DNA from: Deltaproteobacteria bacterium Ga0077539
GTDB taxonomy: Bacteria > Myxococcota_A > Polyangia > Polyangiales > Ga0077539
Assembly: GCA_001465015.1 (NCBI GenBank)
Contig: LNEO01000094.1
Coordinates: 1 to 63,766, forward strand
Length of the DNA: 63,766 nucleotides
Reading direction: 5' to 3'
Shown piece after piece: positions 27,201 to 35,555 of this stretch. How positions within the stretch are numbered: position 1 is the stretch's first letter; every line of letters begins with the position of its first letter. Made by a program: the position numbers and the translations under genes. Under the pieces are notes generated by a model. It saw only the letters and a list, made by a program, of their open reading frames with translations, did not search any database and was not told where the DNA came from.

Positions 27201-28965
27201 GCGAACCCAGCTTCGCTTCGGGCACGCTCGCGAAGCGGAAGAGGGGTATCGCTACATCCTTCGAACGTTCTGCAGCGACCAGCTCGTTGCGGGCGCGGCG
27301 TTCGCCGACCTGTTCAACATGATGCTGGTGCAGAACCGGCAGGAAGACCGTGACGCGCTCGCGCTCGAGCAGTCGCGCGGCTCGTGCCGCGGCGTCGACC
27401 AGAGCCTGATCTCGACGACGCTCACGGACCGCACGTTCCGCCTCGCGCTCGACCGCTTTCACCAAGCCGAGCGAGCCAACGGCGAAGAGGCGCTGCGCCT
27501 GTACGAGAGCGCCGCGAACGAGATGTTGCAGGCGATCAACAGCAACCGATCGCACCGCGACGCGCCGCTCGCGCTGTACTACACCGCGCTCGCGTACGAG
27601 CGAACCAATCGCTTCGACACCGCGACGCAGACGTACATCCGCATCACGCAGGACTTCAACAACCTCAGCGTCAACGGCTCCAACCCGCCGCGCGAGCTCG
27701 AGGGGCAAGACCGCCAGCAGCGCATCGACATCCTCGAGCAGGCGCACTTCCGCGCGGGCGTGAACCTCGATCGAACGTTCGACTACGAAGGCGCGGTCCG
27801 CTACTTCGACACCGTCGTGCGCGACAATCGCTTCGCGACCGCGACCGGGCACGGAGATCACGTGCACGACGCGCTCGCGTCGATCGCGCTCATCCGCACC
27901 AACACCGGTGACTGGACGCGGGCGCGCGAGGCGTGGCGTTCGTTCATCCCCGTGGCCGAGGCTGGCCGCGAGCGCGCCACGGCGGAGTACCGCTTTGCAG
28001 AGATGCCGTGGAAGGCTCGTGACTGGCAGGGCGCTGTGCGCGCGTTCCAAGAGTATCGCCGCACGACGCCGATGAGCTCGGACACCGCCGAGTTCCACGT
28101 TCAGGCGCAGTACAACATCGCGACGGCGCTGCGAAACGCCGGTGATCAGGCGGGCGCGCAGCGCGAGCTTCGCCGCGTGGCCGAGGTGTTTCGCCAGTCT
28201 CGCCAGCAGCCCGGCTCTCGGGCGGCGGCGTTTGCTGCCGAGGCCCTCTACGCGGACCTCGACGCGCGCGTTCGTCAGTTCACCACCCGCGCCCTCACGC
28301 AAGGAACGGGCACGGAGCTCGCGCGGCAAGTCCGCACGATCAAGACCGAGCTCGACGCGATCGACGCCCAGGCGGGCGAGATCATCGACCTGCAGGGCGG
28401 CGAGTACACGATCGGCGCCCTCGTTCGCCGCGGCGAAGCGCACGAATACCTCGCGACACAAGAGGTCCGCATCGCGACGCTCCTCCGTCTCTCTGCCGCG
28501 CAGCAGCGGCAGTTGACGCAGGCCGAGTCGAGCGCCACGCGACTCGATCGGCTCGCCGATCAGCTCGGCGGTCGCAACGAAGCGCTCGAGACGCGCCTGC
28601 GCAATCAAGCGCAAGAGGTCCGCGATCGCGTTCAGCAGATGCGCGACTCGATGACCACGCAGGTGCAGCAGCAGTACGACCAGGAGGCGGAGGCCGAGCG
28701 CAAGCTGGCGATCCAGGACTACGCGATCGCCATCCACCTCGCGCGCCGCAACAACATCCCCACGCAGTTCGCCGCGACCGCGCTCGAACGCATCCGACTC
28801 GAAGAGAATCGCCCGCTCATCGATGCGGCGATTCGCGGGCTGTCGCCGCAGCTCGTCTCGCGCGTCGGCTTCACGTACACGCCGAACATGTTCAGCACCG
28901 AAGCGCCTGGCGCGACGCTCACGCAGCAGCAACCTGTGGCGACGCCCGGCCTCGCTGGCGAGTGA
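24265..28965 (+). CDS. giant exported TPR protein (AgmK/GltI-like)
   Basis: 1566 aa from ATG 24265. Signal peptide KISSRWLFGIPLLVLASLAAPRVSA, then a Ser/Ala/Asp-rich linker to about residue 80. At least fifteen TPR units are spread along residues ~130-1300, in the tolerant form seen in cell-envelope scaffold proteins (DVMFRLAELYYDEAKYAK, AYLELANDYFQQTKYYEAIA, YNIATALRNAGDQAGAQREL). A long helical, coiled-coil region ends the protein (~1380-1480). There is no membrane segment after the signal, so it is periplasmic. The size, TPR type and neighbours match the AgmK/GltI class of gliding-machinery proteins. It ends with a GTGA context at 28962, leading straight into the next gene. Confidence 0.72.
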   Translation: MKISSRWLFGIPLLVLASLAAPRVSAQTRPAASAADAGASSSDDAGAALVTSGASSTSTSSSSDAAVTAVGDPSTSLSSEPQVQIRPRPTPTPEQLAALRVLEDEVNGFASRGEAYRQSVNGLLRREHDNQLSRLRRGYERQITAEQQAEAQARRNAIQIFERFIENYPTDADHTPDVMFRLAELYYDEAKYAKLEADERYDRARAEREAANQSTDDVPPPPPADYRCSILLYRHVAQRFTSFRLRDTTHYLLGWVLKEMGKEDEAIGAYRSLVCPARFRYQPRMDIAAPLIEGQNTPLTCQRLADVLRPYAPELTTPVVAATPTVEGDGGAADGAAAQPANASLGDINAGLVAAGQSTETEAMPIPTDYAECQPLNGANGRASRYTAETWYFIGDYHFDNPPTDPDLGNAYAIAAYQASMRFSETRRLPTAAAATGTSPAVGIAGSSASVTQETTSTGGVSVANSPGRAQFDANIQYGTFWSKSLYKIGWGFFRMTNGYPKALEAFSRLLDYYDYAGAEVAAQGNRTDTIKWIGVIFSESTWSLAQSNEQFDCQQVVETLARPPSEATRPFDCAGVIRITSPFSAMQLASAQGSPTQGIVGTPQPGRVAHIPQDRPWTPEAYLELANDYFQQTKYYEAIALYRLFLKMNPLHFMAPRVAENIAISYERQRQFDAAIGARGALANYLEGGEWYRANNSHPDAQRHAEIVARNSLHDTAIEHHRRASRARTRSVAFNNCALGQPGGDVCQAGRNPRERGERQASAFAELQRANQEYQLAVEAYSNFIRNYPNDDAAYEFKYNRADALFWSARYADAARAYGDVRESNENDQYLAASAYMAIKSLEASIRADVSGGRMDACLAVRAGIEVGALRNAQGQPFLDAAAEQRCKELPLQPSAAQPAQPAQTGQSGQAAAQPAAANVLELNVPEIVRTLMEARIAYVRRVPRGQDSPRGLAEVFQSDGNPLNDPPFRSKFAYLNARTQLRFGHAREAEEGYRYILRTFCSDQLVAGAAFADLFNMMLVQNRQEDRDALALEQSRGSCRGVDQSLISTTLTDRTFRLALDRFHQAERANGEEALRLYESAANEMLQAINSNRSHRDAPLALYYTALAYERTNRFDTATQTYIRITQDFNNLSVNGSNPPRELEGQDRQQRIDILEQAHFRAGVNLDRTFDYEGAVRYFDTVVRDNRFATATGHGDHVHDALASIALIRTNTGDWTRAREAWRSFIPVAEAGRERATAEYRFAEMPWKARDWQGAVRAFQEYRRTTPMSSDTAEFHVQAQYNIATALRNAGDQAGAQRELRRVAEVFRQSRQQPGSRAAAFAAEALYADLDARVRQFTTRALTQGTGTELARQVRTIKTELDAIDAQAGEIIDLQGGEYTIGALVRRGEAHEYLATQEVRIATLLRLSAAQQRQLTQAESSATRLDRLADQLGGRNEALETRLRNQAQEVRDRVQQMRDSMTTQVQQQYDQEAEAERKLAIQDYAIAIHLARRNNIPTQFAATALERIRLEENRPLIDAAIRGLSPQLVSRVGFTYTPNMFSTEAPGATLTQQQPVATPGLAGE

Positions 28966-28982
28966 CGCTCGAGGGACACACG

Positions 28983-30512
28983 ATGATCAAAGCCCGCTCC
29001 ACCGCGCTCTTTCTCTCGCTGCTCGTCGCCGCGTCGCCCTTCGTCGCGTGCAACAACAACGCTGATCAGAACAACAACGCTCAGCGCTCCTCGGGCGGAA
29101 ACGCGCAGGACGCCGGCCCCGATACGGGGATCCCCAGCTCTGGCGGCAGCGGGCTCGACGAGTCGCAGGCACCTCCGGCGAGCCCCGTGGACTCGGGCGT
29201 GATGGCGGCCGTCGTCGACAGCGGCGTCGCCGTCGAAGATCCCAACCAGCGCGCGGGCCGGCCGCCGGCTCCGCCCCCGCGACCCGAGATGAACTCGGCC
29301 GCGCGCGACGCGTATCGGCAAGGTCTCTCTGCGGCGCAGACCGGCAACCTCGCGGGAGCGCGTGACGCGTTCGACCGCGCGCTCTCGAGCGACCCTCGCG
29401 CGTTTGCAGCCGCGTACAACGCGGGGATCATCGCCGAGCGACAGGGGCAGGACCCGCAGGCCGACAGCTACTACCAGCGCGCACTTACGATTCAACCGGA
29501 CTACGAGCTCGCGGTCGTCGCGCGTTCGCGGCTGCTCATTCGGCAGCGTCGCGTCGGCGAGGCGGTGCAGCTCGCGGGCGCAATCGCGACGCGATACCCC
29601 GGAAACTTCCTCGTCCGAGCGGAGTACGCGCGGCTGCTCGTGACCGCAGAGCGCTACGACGAAGCGGTCAACGAGGCCAGGCAGATCCTGCGCATCGACG
29701 AGCGCAACGTCGCCGCGAAGATCGCGGTCGCCGAAGCGTTTCGTGCTCGCGGACGCTTGGACAACGCGCTGCAGATCATCGACGACGTGATCAACGGCTC
29801 GGACCCCAACCACCCGAACAACGGTCCCGGCGCGAACGACGCGCGCGCGCACTACCTCCGCGCGCTCTTGCGCATCGAGGTCAACCGCGATGTTCCTGGC
29901 GCGATCCAGAGCTTCACGCGATCGGTCGAGCTCGATCCGCAGTACGCAGAGGCGCACAACAACCTCGGGGTGTACTTGCTGCAGGCAGGCAACGCGCCGC
30001 AGGCGGTCGAGCACCTTCGCGCAGCCACGGCCCTCGCGCCTTCGTGGGCCAAGGCGCACCTGAACCTGGGCGACGCGCTGCGCGCGATGCACCAGTACGA
30101 CGAGGCGACGACCTCGCTTCAGCGGGCGCAGACGCTCGACCCGTCGATGGTCGAGGTTCACTACAACTTCGGTCGCCTTCACGGCGAGCAGGCGCGAGAG
30201 ATCCCGAGCCAGGGCATCGATAATCTCAATCGAAAAATCGCGCTGTTGCAGCAGTCGCAGCAGGCGTTCGATCGCTTTCGCAACGCGCTGGGGCCGCAGT
30301 TTACGAACCACCCGCGCGCGGCTGACGTCACGGCGCAGGTCGAGCGATTGACCGCGCTCATCGCTCGAACGCAGACCGTGCTTCAGCGCGAGCAGCGACG
30401 TGCTGCTCGCGCTGGCGGCGCTGGCGGCGCGGATGCGGGCGCGTCCTCGGGCGCGAGCGGCGCGAATGCGGGCGCGAGCGCAGGTTCGGCGGGCGGCGAC
30501 GCGGGGCGTTGA
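28983..30512 (+). CDS. TPR lipoprotein (AglT/GltE-like)
   Basis: 509 aa from ATG 28983 with GAGGG upstream; a GTG at 28962 that overlaps the previous stop is the alternative. The signal peptide MIKARSTALFLSLLVAASPFVAC ends in a lipobox with Cys23. It is followed by an Asn-rich and Ala/Pro-rich linker and then at least eight canonical TPRs (AYNAGIIAERQGQDPQADSYYQRAL, AEAHNNLGVYLLQAGNAPQAVEHL, AKAHLNLGDALRAMHQYDEA). The C-terminal tail is Ala/Gly/Ser-rich. A TPR lipoprotein beside a giant TPR protein is the arrangement of the Glt/Agl complexes. It is probably an outer-membrane-anchored assembly factor or scaffold. Confidence 0.75.
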   Translation: MIKARSTALFLSLLVAASPFVACNNNADQNNNAQRSSGGNAQDAGPDTGIPSSGGSGLDESQAPPASPVDSGVMAAVVDSGVAVEDPNQRAGRPPAPPPRPEMNSAARDAYRQGLSAAQTGNLAGARDAFDRALSSDPRAFAAAYNAGIIAERQGQDPQADSYYQRALTIQPDYELAVVARSRLLIRQRRVGEAVQLAGAIATRYPGNFLVRAEYARLLVTAERYDEAVNEARQILRIDERNVAAKIAVAEAFRARGRLDNALQIIDDVINGSDPNHPNNGPGANDARAHYLRALLRIEVNRDVPGAIQSFTRSVELDPQYAEAHNNLGVYLLQAGNAPQAVEHLRAATALAPSWAKAHLNLGDALRAMHQYDEATTSLQRAQTLDPSMVEVHYNFGRLHGEQAREIPSQGIDNLNRKIALLQQSQQAFDRFRNALGPQFTNHPRAADVTAQVERLTALIARTQTVLQREQRRAARAGGAGGADAGASSGASGANAGASAGSAGGDAGR

Positions 30513-30576
30513 GCCACGGCTGTTCCTGTGCTTTGCTGGTCAACGTGAGTGGTTGAGTAGAGAGATGAGGGCGACG

Positions 30577-30924
30577 ATGAAGCGAAAGAACAAGAAGACC
30601 GCGGCGTCGCTGCTGCTGGCGTTGGTTGTTGCGCTCGCGGCGCCGAGCGTCTTTGCGCAGGCTGCTCCGACGGGGCAGGGCGGGCAGACGACCGGCGCGA
30701 CGGGTACGACCGCCGAGGGACAGGATGGCGTGCAAGCGACGATGCGCACCGAAGGCGGCCGTCGGGTGTACGTCGCATCTGCGACCATCGAGGTGCGCGG
30801 CGAGATCCAGCGTCCGTACGCGTTTTCGCTCTCGGGCCGCTCGAGCCTCGGGTACTCGTACCTGGAGCTCCCCGTTCACTTTCTGCAAGAGATCATCAAC
30901 GCGGTCCGCCGCGCGCCGTTCTGA
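30577..30924 (+). CDS. short exported protein of the envelope cluster
   Basis: 115 aa from ATG 30577, which has GAGG six bases upstream; ATG 30565 is an alternative that adds four residues. Signal peptide KRKNKKTAASLLLALVVALAAPSVFA. After a Gly/Thr/Ala-rich linker comes a compact domain with VASATIEVRGEIQRPYAF and LELPVHFLQEIINAVRRAPF at the extreme C-terminus. The E-x-x-R-P-Y-x-F element and a Pro-Phe end recall short proteins found in myxobacterial Agl/Glt-type operons, from memory only. Likely periplasmic; function unknown. Confidence 0.6.
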   Translation: MKRKNKKTAASLLLALVVALAAPSVFAQAAPTGQGGQTTGATGTTAEGQDGVQATMRTEGGRRVYVASATIEVRGEIQRPYAFSLSGRSSLGYSYLELPVHFLQEIINAVRRAPF

Positions 30925-30950
30925 GCGCAGCTGCGCGAGTGTGATCTTCG

Positions 30951-31565
30951 ATGTGGAGTGCCGTTCAGGGGGTGTACGCGCTCGTGGCGTGGACGATCGC
31001 GACGCGAGCGGTCACGACCACGGCGTCGTTGCTCGGCGCGCTCGAGCCGACGTTGATCTCGCGGGTGCGGCAGCTCGTTCGGAGCGGCAATGGTGCGGCG
31101 GCGGTGTCGCTCGTCGAGCGCGCGGGGCACCCAGCGTTGCTCTCTATCGCGCAGGCGACGGCGGATGGTGAAGAGCCGCTCGATCGCGTGGACGCCGTCG
31201 TGCTCGACTACGGACCGCCCACGAGGGCGCTTCGCGGGATGGCGACGATCGGCACGTCGCTAGGGCTGCTCGCGGCCATCGCGACCATTCTCGGGAGCGT
31301 TTCGTCGACCAGCCGGGGCGCGGCCGCGGCGTTCGAGCGGGCGTTGATGGGGTTCGTGACGGCGATTCCGCTGTGGACCGCGGCGACGATCGCGGGGCAA
31401 CAGATGCGCAGGGTGCGAAAGTCGCTCGAGCGAATCGGGTTGGCGTTCAGCGGGGAAGAGCTCGACCAAAGGTCCGGGGACGAAGCGGCGTCCGAGCGCG
31501 AGCAGCAGACCCCGAAGGACGATGGTGCGCGATCGGACGACGGGTCGGAGCCCGACGGCGATTGA
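30951..31565 (+). CDS. ExbB/TolQ/MotA-like inner-membrane protein
   Basis: 204 aa from ATG 30951. Three hydrophobic segments are visible: residues ~5-30, ~95-116 (GMATIGTSLGLLAAIATIL) and ~130-150 (ALMGFVTAIPLWTAATIAG), with the T-x-G-x-L-G-x-x-x-T/A pattern around them. This three-helix arrangement, with a cytoplasmic loop between helices 1 and 2, is typical of proton-channel proteins that energise TonB-, Tol- or gliding-type machines (AglR in myxobacteria). The C-terminal 40 residues are strongly acidic and polar. No ExbD/TolR/MotB partner is adjacent, so it must use one encoded elsewhere or work differently. Confidence 0.65.
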   Translation: MWSAVQGVYALVAWTIATRAVTTTASLLGALEPTLISRVRQLVRSGNGAAAVSLVERAGHPALLSIAQATADGEEPLDRVDAVVLDYGPPTRALRGMATIGTSLGLLAAIATILGSVSSTSRGAAAAFERALMGFVTAIPLWTAATIAGQQMRRVRKSLERIGLAFSGEELDQRSGDEAASEREQQTPKDDGARSDDGSEPDGD

Positions 31566-31816
31566 CCGAACGAGGTTGTGTCGGTCGTGGACGACGAGGT
31601 GCGCAGGGCGGTACGCTCGCCTCTGCGAGTCGAAAGACCGTCCGCCCAGCGAGCGTCGAAAAATCGACGCACGATGGGAACCAACCGTGCTCTGCGTTGT
31701 CAGAGGGCAGGTCATTGGTCCTGTTGCGCCCCCAGCGCGGAGCGACGGACGGGCGACAGAGCGACAAGTAGATCGCGCGACTCGAGCGCGGATTCGACGA
31801 GCAAACGGAGCGGTAG

Positions 31817-33295
31817 ATGTCGACGCAACAGCAGCCCCCACGAGGAAACAAGCCCGGCGCGATGACCATGGCCATGCAGGCCGTGCAGACCGTGCAAGGG
31901 CCGAAGGTGCTCCGCATCGGGATGATTCAGAGCGGCAAGATCGTCGAAGAACGAATCATTCGTTCGCGCGATACGGTGAGCGTCGGCACGACCGAGCGAA
32001 ACACGTTCACCGTGGTCGGGCCCAAGTTGCCGGGCCACTTCGACCTGTTTCTGATGGTGGGCGGACAGTACAAGCTGAACTTCACCGATGACATGGACGG
32101 TCGCGTCGCGTTGGCGGCGGGCGTCAAGTCGCTGAAGGAGCTGCGCGAGACCGGGCAGGCGGCGCGGAGCAACGTTGGGTGGCAGGTTCCGCTCAACGAG
32201 CAGTGCCGCGGCAAGGTGTCGATCGGCGACGTTCAGTTCTTGTTTCAGTTCGTCAATCCGCCGCCGCCGCAGCCGAAGCCGCAGCTTCCCGCGGCGATCC
32301 GCGCGGGCTGGGTCAAGAACATCGACTGGACGTACAACGCGTGCCTCGCGTTCTTCATGCTCTGCGCGTTCAGCGGGCTCGCGTACGTCGAGTACCTCTA
32401 TGACCCCGAGATCGAGGACGTGTTCGCGCTCGACTCGCGCATCGTGCAGCTCGCGACGCCGCCAGCGGTGACGGAGCCGGAGCCGGACACCAACCAGGCT
32501 CAACAGCCGGATCCCAACCAGAACGCGCAGCCGCAGCAGCAGCAGACGCAGGCACCCACGCGGCAGCCAGCCAGCGCAGGTACCGCTGAGCAGCGCGCGG
32601 CGCGCGCGGCGGCGCAGGCGGATCGCGCGTCGCAAGCGGCCGAGCGCGCGGCGAGCGCGGCGTTGAACGCGCTGCAAAACAGCGCGGAGTTTGCGGCGCT
32701 CACAGGCGCGACGGACACCGGGCGCGGATCCGCTGCGGATCGACTCGCGCAGGGTGGTCTCATGCAGGGGTCGGTCGACGCCCTCGCGAACACGGGCGGA
32801 ATCCAAAACGCCGCTGGCGGCGGCGGTCTCCGCCGCGGCGGAATGAGCGCGAGCGCTGGCGGTATCGCTGGCGGTGGCGGACTCGGTGCGGGTCGCGCGG
32901 TCGCTGGCGGCGGTGAGAACATCGGCGGCGGCGGCACGGTCGTGGTCGAGCGCCGCATCTCTGGCAACGCGAGCCTCGGCTCGGGCGACGCAGAAGGTGG
33001 CGAGGGCACGCTCGACGCGAGCCGCGTGGCCGGCGTGCTTCGCGGACAGCTCGGCGGAATCCGGTCCTGCTACGAGCGCGCGCTTCGCAACAATCCCACG
33101 CTGTCGGGCCGCCTCGACCTTCGGTTCACGATTGGGACTTCGGGGCGAGTGACCTCAGCCAACGCGAGCGGGCTCAGCGCGGCGCCCGAAGTTGGCTCCT
33201 GCGTCGTCGGCCGTGTGCGTGGCCTGGTGTTTCCGGCGCCCGAAGGCGGATCCGTAGACTTCAGCTTCCCGTTCAACTTTGCTCCGGGTGGTTGA
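31817..33295 (+). CDS. FHA-like / TM / AgmX-PglI C-terminal (TonB-like) protein
   Basis: 492 aa from ATG 31817. An N-terminal cytoplasmic FHA-like beta domain (residues ~30-150, with IIRSRDTVSVG and KVSIGDVQFLFQF) is followed by a membrane segment near 175-195 (ACLAFFMLCAFSGLAYVEYL). A long Gln/Pro/Ala and Gly-rich periplasmic spacer comes next. The C-terminal ~100-residue tail has GIRSCYERALRNNPTLSG, RFTIGTSGRVT and GSCVVGRVRGLVFPAP. That tail, with its paired Cys and F-P-x-P motif, is the AgmX/PglI (myxo_SS_tail) domain, a TonB-like module. GltG and GltJ of the gliding machinery have this layout. It probably spans from the inner membrane to the outer complex. Confidence 0.8.
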   Translation: MSTQQQPPRGNKPGAMTMAMQAVQTVQGPKVLRIGMIQSGKIVEERIIRSRDTVSVGTTERNTFTVVGPKLPGHFDLFLMVGGQYKLNFTDDMDGRVALAAGVKSLKELRETGQAARSNVGWQVPLNEQCRGKVSIGDVQFLFQFVNPPPPQPKPQLPAAIRAGWVKNIDWTYNACLAFFMLCAFSGLAYVEYLYDPEIEDVFALDSRIVQLATPPAVTEPEPDTNQAQQPDPNQNAQPQQQQTQAPTRQPASAGTAEQRAARAAAQADRASQAAERAASAALNALQNSAEFAALTGATDTGRGSAADRLAQGGLMQGSVDALANTGGIQNAAGGGGLRRGGMSASAGGIAGGGGLGAGRAVAGGGENIGGGGTVVVERRISGNASLGSGDAEGGEGTLDASRVAGVLRGQLGGIRSCYERALRNNPTLSGRLDLRFTIGTSGRVTSANASGLSAAPEVGSCVVGRVRGLVFPAPEGGSVDFSFPFNFAPGG

Positions 33296-33557
33296 CGCAA
33301 GTGGGGGGATTCGGGGGACGTGCTCGGGATCGTCGGAGCCACGGACCAGGTGGGGGTGAATACGAGCGCGGGACGCGGCATCTGATCGACGGTGCGGTGG
33401 CCTGCGCTGCTGCTTTTGAAGCAAGGAAAGTTCGCGACGAGACACGCATAAGTCACGGTTGAAGGATGGATGTGGCGTTGACACCCACAGCCTCCACTGA
33501 GATAGTGCGTCCCCCTAGTGCTCGGTGCATCGCGAGGTGCATCGAGGAGGCTTCGAG

Positions 33558-34145
33558 ATGAGCAAGCGTTCGATCTGGCGATGGGTAGCGATTTCGGCTC
33601 TGGTTGTGGGCGGGGTCCGTGTGGGCGTCGCTCGCGCGCAGAGCGCGCCGACGCCCGCCCCGCAAGCGTCGGGCAACGTGAGCGGCACTCGACAGGTGCA
33701 GCTGACGCCGTCGCAGCAACTCGCGCAGTCCGAGGCGCTCGTTCCGCGCATTCGCACGGTCCGAACCGGGGTGTCTCGCATGCTCGACAACGCGCAGCGG
33801 CAGGGTGACATCATCAAGACCAACTGCCTGAACGACAAGCTCACGCAGATCGACGCGGCGGTTCGCTCGGTGACCGAGCACTTGGATTTGTTGAGGACGG
33901 CGGTGTCCGTCAACAACACGATCCAGAGCAACCACGAGTACACGCTCATCAACACCTTTCGTCAGCGAGTTCAGAACCTCCAGGTCGAGGCGAATCAGTG
34001 CGTGGGAGAGGATGCGGCGGGCTTCGGAGAGGCGGTGGATCTGAGCGTTCAGGTCAACCCCAACATCCCGCAAGAGGACCTCGACCTCATTCCTGGTGGA
34101 ACCATCGAGACGTACATCCCGCCGACGCTGAGCCCGGTTCGTTGA
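33558..34145 (+). CDS. exported helical protein
   Basis: 195 aa from ATG 33558, with GGAGG eight bases upstream; a frame extension to 33525 is not needed. Signal peptide SIWRWVAISALVVGGVRVGVARA. The mature part is mostly helical: SGVSRMLDNAQRQG-like stretches, DIIKTNCLNDKLTQIDAAV and LINTFRQRVQNLQVEANQCVG, with two Cys that could form a disulphide. It ends in an acidic IPQEDLDLIPGG tail. It probably sits in the periplasm. It lies 262 bp after the AgmX-tail gene and just before the barrel/OPX pair, so it may belong to the second unit. Function not recognised. Confidence 0.62.
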   Translation: MSKRSIWRWVAISALVVGGVRVGVARAQSAPTPAPQASGNVSGTRQVQLTPSQQLAQSEALVPRIRTVRTGVSRMLDNAQRQGDIIKTNCLNDKLTQIDAAVRSVTEHLDLLRTAVSVNNTIQSNHEYTLINTFRQRVQNLQVEANQCVGEDAAGFGEAVDLSVQVNPNIPQEDLDLIPGGTIETYIPPTLSPVR

Positions 34146-34196
34146 TCGACGCTGCGTTCGATTGCTTACGAGATGTGTGTTAGGAGCTCGAGACGG

Positions 34197-35527
34197 ATGA
34201 GGCGGAGTTCGATCGCGGCAGTTCTCGCGACTGTCGTTGGTGTCGCGGCGACCGACGTGCATGCACAGCAGTGGTTGTCTGATCGATCACTGACGCAGGG
34301 CCGCGGGATTCGTGTAGGCAATTTTGAGCTTCACCCAGGCGTGGGCGCAGAGTTCGGGTTCGATTCCAACGCGCTGTATCAGGCCATCGCTGAGCCGGCG
34401 CTGCGGCTTCGAATTGCGGGCAGTTTCGGCATTTCGACCTTGGGTCAACAGCGCACGCAGGGTTCCGCCGAGGCTACGAACGTTCCGCGGCAGACTGTGC
34501 GCTTCGCAGCCAACGTTGGGGTGTCTTACTCGCACTTCTTTGGCATCGCTGCGCCGACGGCGGTGCGCAGTGCTTCCGACGCGTCCAACCTCGGGCTCAA
34601 TGCGGGGCTCAGCGTCGGGTGGATGCCGAGCAACGTGTTTACGCTCAACTTCGCAAACACGTTTTCTCGCGTGGTAACTTCGGGCAGCTCTTCGTGTTCA
34701 ATCGTTGGCAGAACGTGGCCGCGCTTGGATTCACGGTGACGCCAGGTGGCGGATCGTTCGAGTTCAAAGCGAACTACACCAACTCGTTGTTCTTCTTCAT
34801 CGAGCCCGGCTTCGAGGGCTACAACAACATGGCCAACGACATCAATTTGCAGATGCGTTGGCGGTTTCTGCCGAAAACTTCCATCTCGTTCTCTGGCGGC
34901 GCGACGCCGAGCTTTTTCTTCAACCCCTCGAGCATCGCCTCGAATCTGTCGACCGCCGTCCCCGTCAACGCGCGGTTGGGCTTGACCGGCTTGATCACTG
35001 AGAAGATCGCGTTTTCGATCTTCGGTGGCTACGGCGCGACCTACTTCTTCAGCGGCGACAACGTCGAGACGTTCGTTGGCAATGCAGAGGTTCGGTTCAT
35101 CACCGGACCCAACATGTCCGTGCGCTTGGGCCTCTTGCGCGACATCATCCCGTCGTTCATCGGCAACTACATGATCCGCAACAACCTCTTCGTGAACGTG
35201 AGCCACAGCTTTGCTGGTCGGTTCTTGCTCTCGGGAGAGGCTAGCGCGGGTGTCGCTCAGCTCGGCTACGCGTCGGCGGTCGGCGGCGCGCCAGCGGCGC
35301 TCGTTTCGGGCGCTGCGGTGGATCCCAACACGGGTCGCATGACGGGCTTCAGAGTGCTCACCCAGCTCTTCGGCGAGTACCGCTTCACGGACTATCTCGG
35401 GCTCAACACGACGCTGGCGTTTACGGGCAACTTCATCGACGCCCAGATTGGCTCTGGGGGTATGTCCGTGGGGCAGCTCAACTGGCTGAAGTTCGAGGCG
35501 TTTCTCGGCCTTCGCGTGAACTGGTGA
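34197..35527 (+). pseudogene. outer-membrane beta-barrel protein, frameshifted near 34674
   Basis: Two frames together encode one exported barrel of about 443 aa. The first runs from ATG 34197 (AGGAG upstream; signal RSSIAAVLATVVGVAATDVHA) to the shift near 34671-34676 and would stop at 34739 after garbled residues. The second continues to 35527 in another frame (GNFGQLFVFNRWQNVAALGF onwards). The join reads sensibly if one base is missing in GTGGTAAC. Alternating hydrophobic strands, aromatic girdles and a C-terminal Trp (FLGLRVNW) fit an outer-membrane barrel. It precedes the OPX gene by 28 bp. It could be a true pseudogene, a sequencing error or a recoded gene. The last is unlikely, because no slippery heptamer is seen. 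Confidence 0.6.
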
Positions 35528-35555
35528 CCGGGACCGAGCATCGTACGGCTCGCCT

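Noticed and set aside
21704..28932. Long minus-strand open frames opposite the giant TPR genes
   Set aside because: No starts with ribosome binding sites and only low-complexity Arg/Val/Glu content; shadows of the plus-strand genes.
34619..35527. Second half of the barrel as an independent gene
   Set aside because: It lacks a signal peptide and ribosome binding site, and its first codons simply overlap the first half; together the two halves make one barrel.
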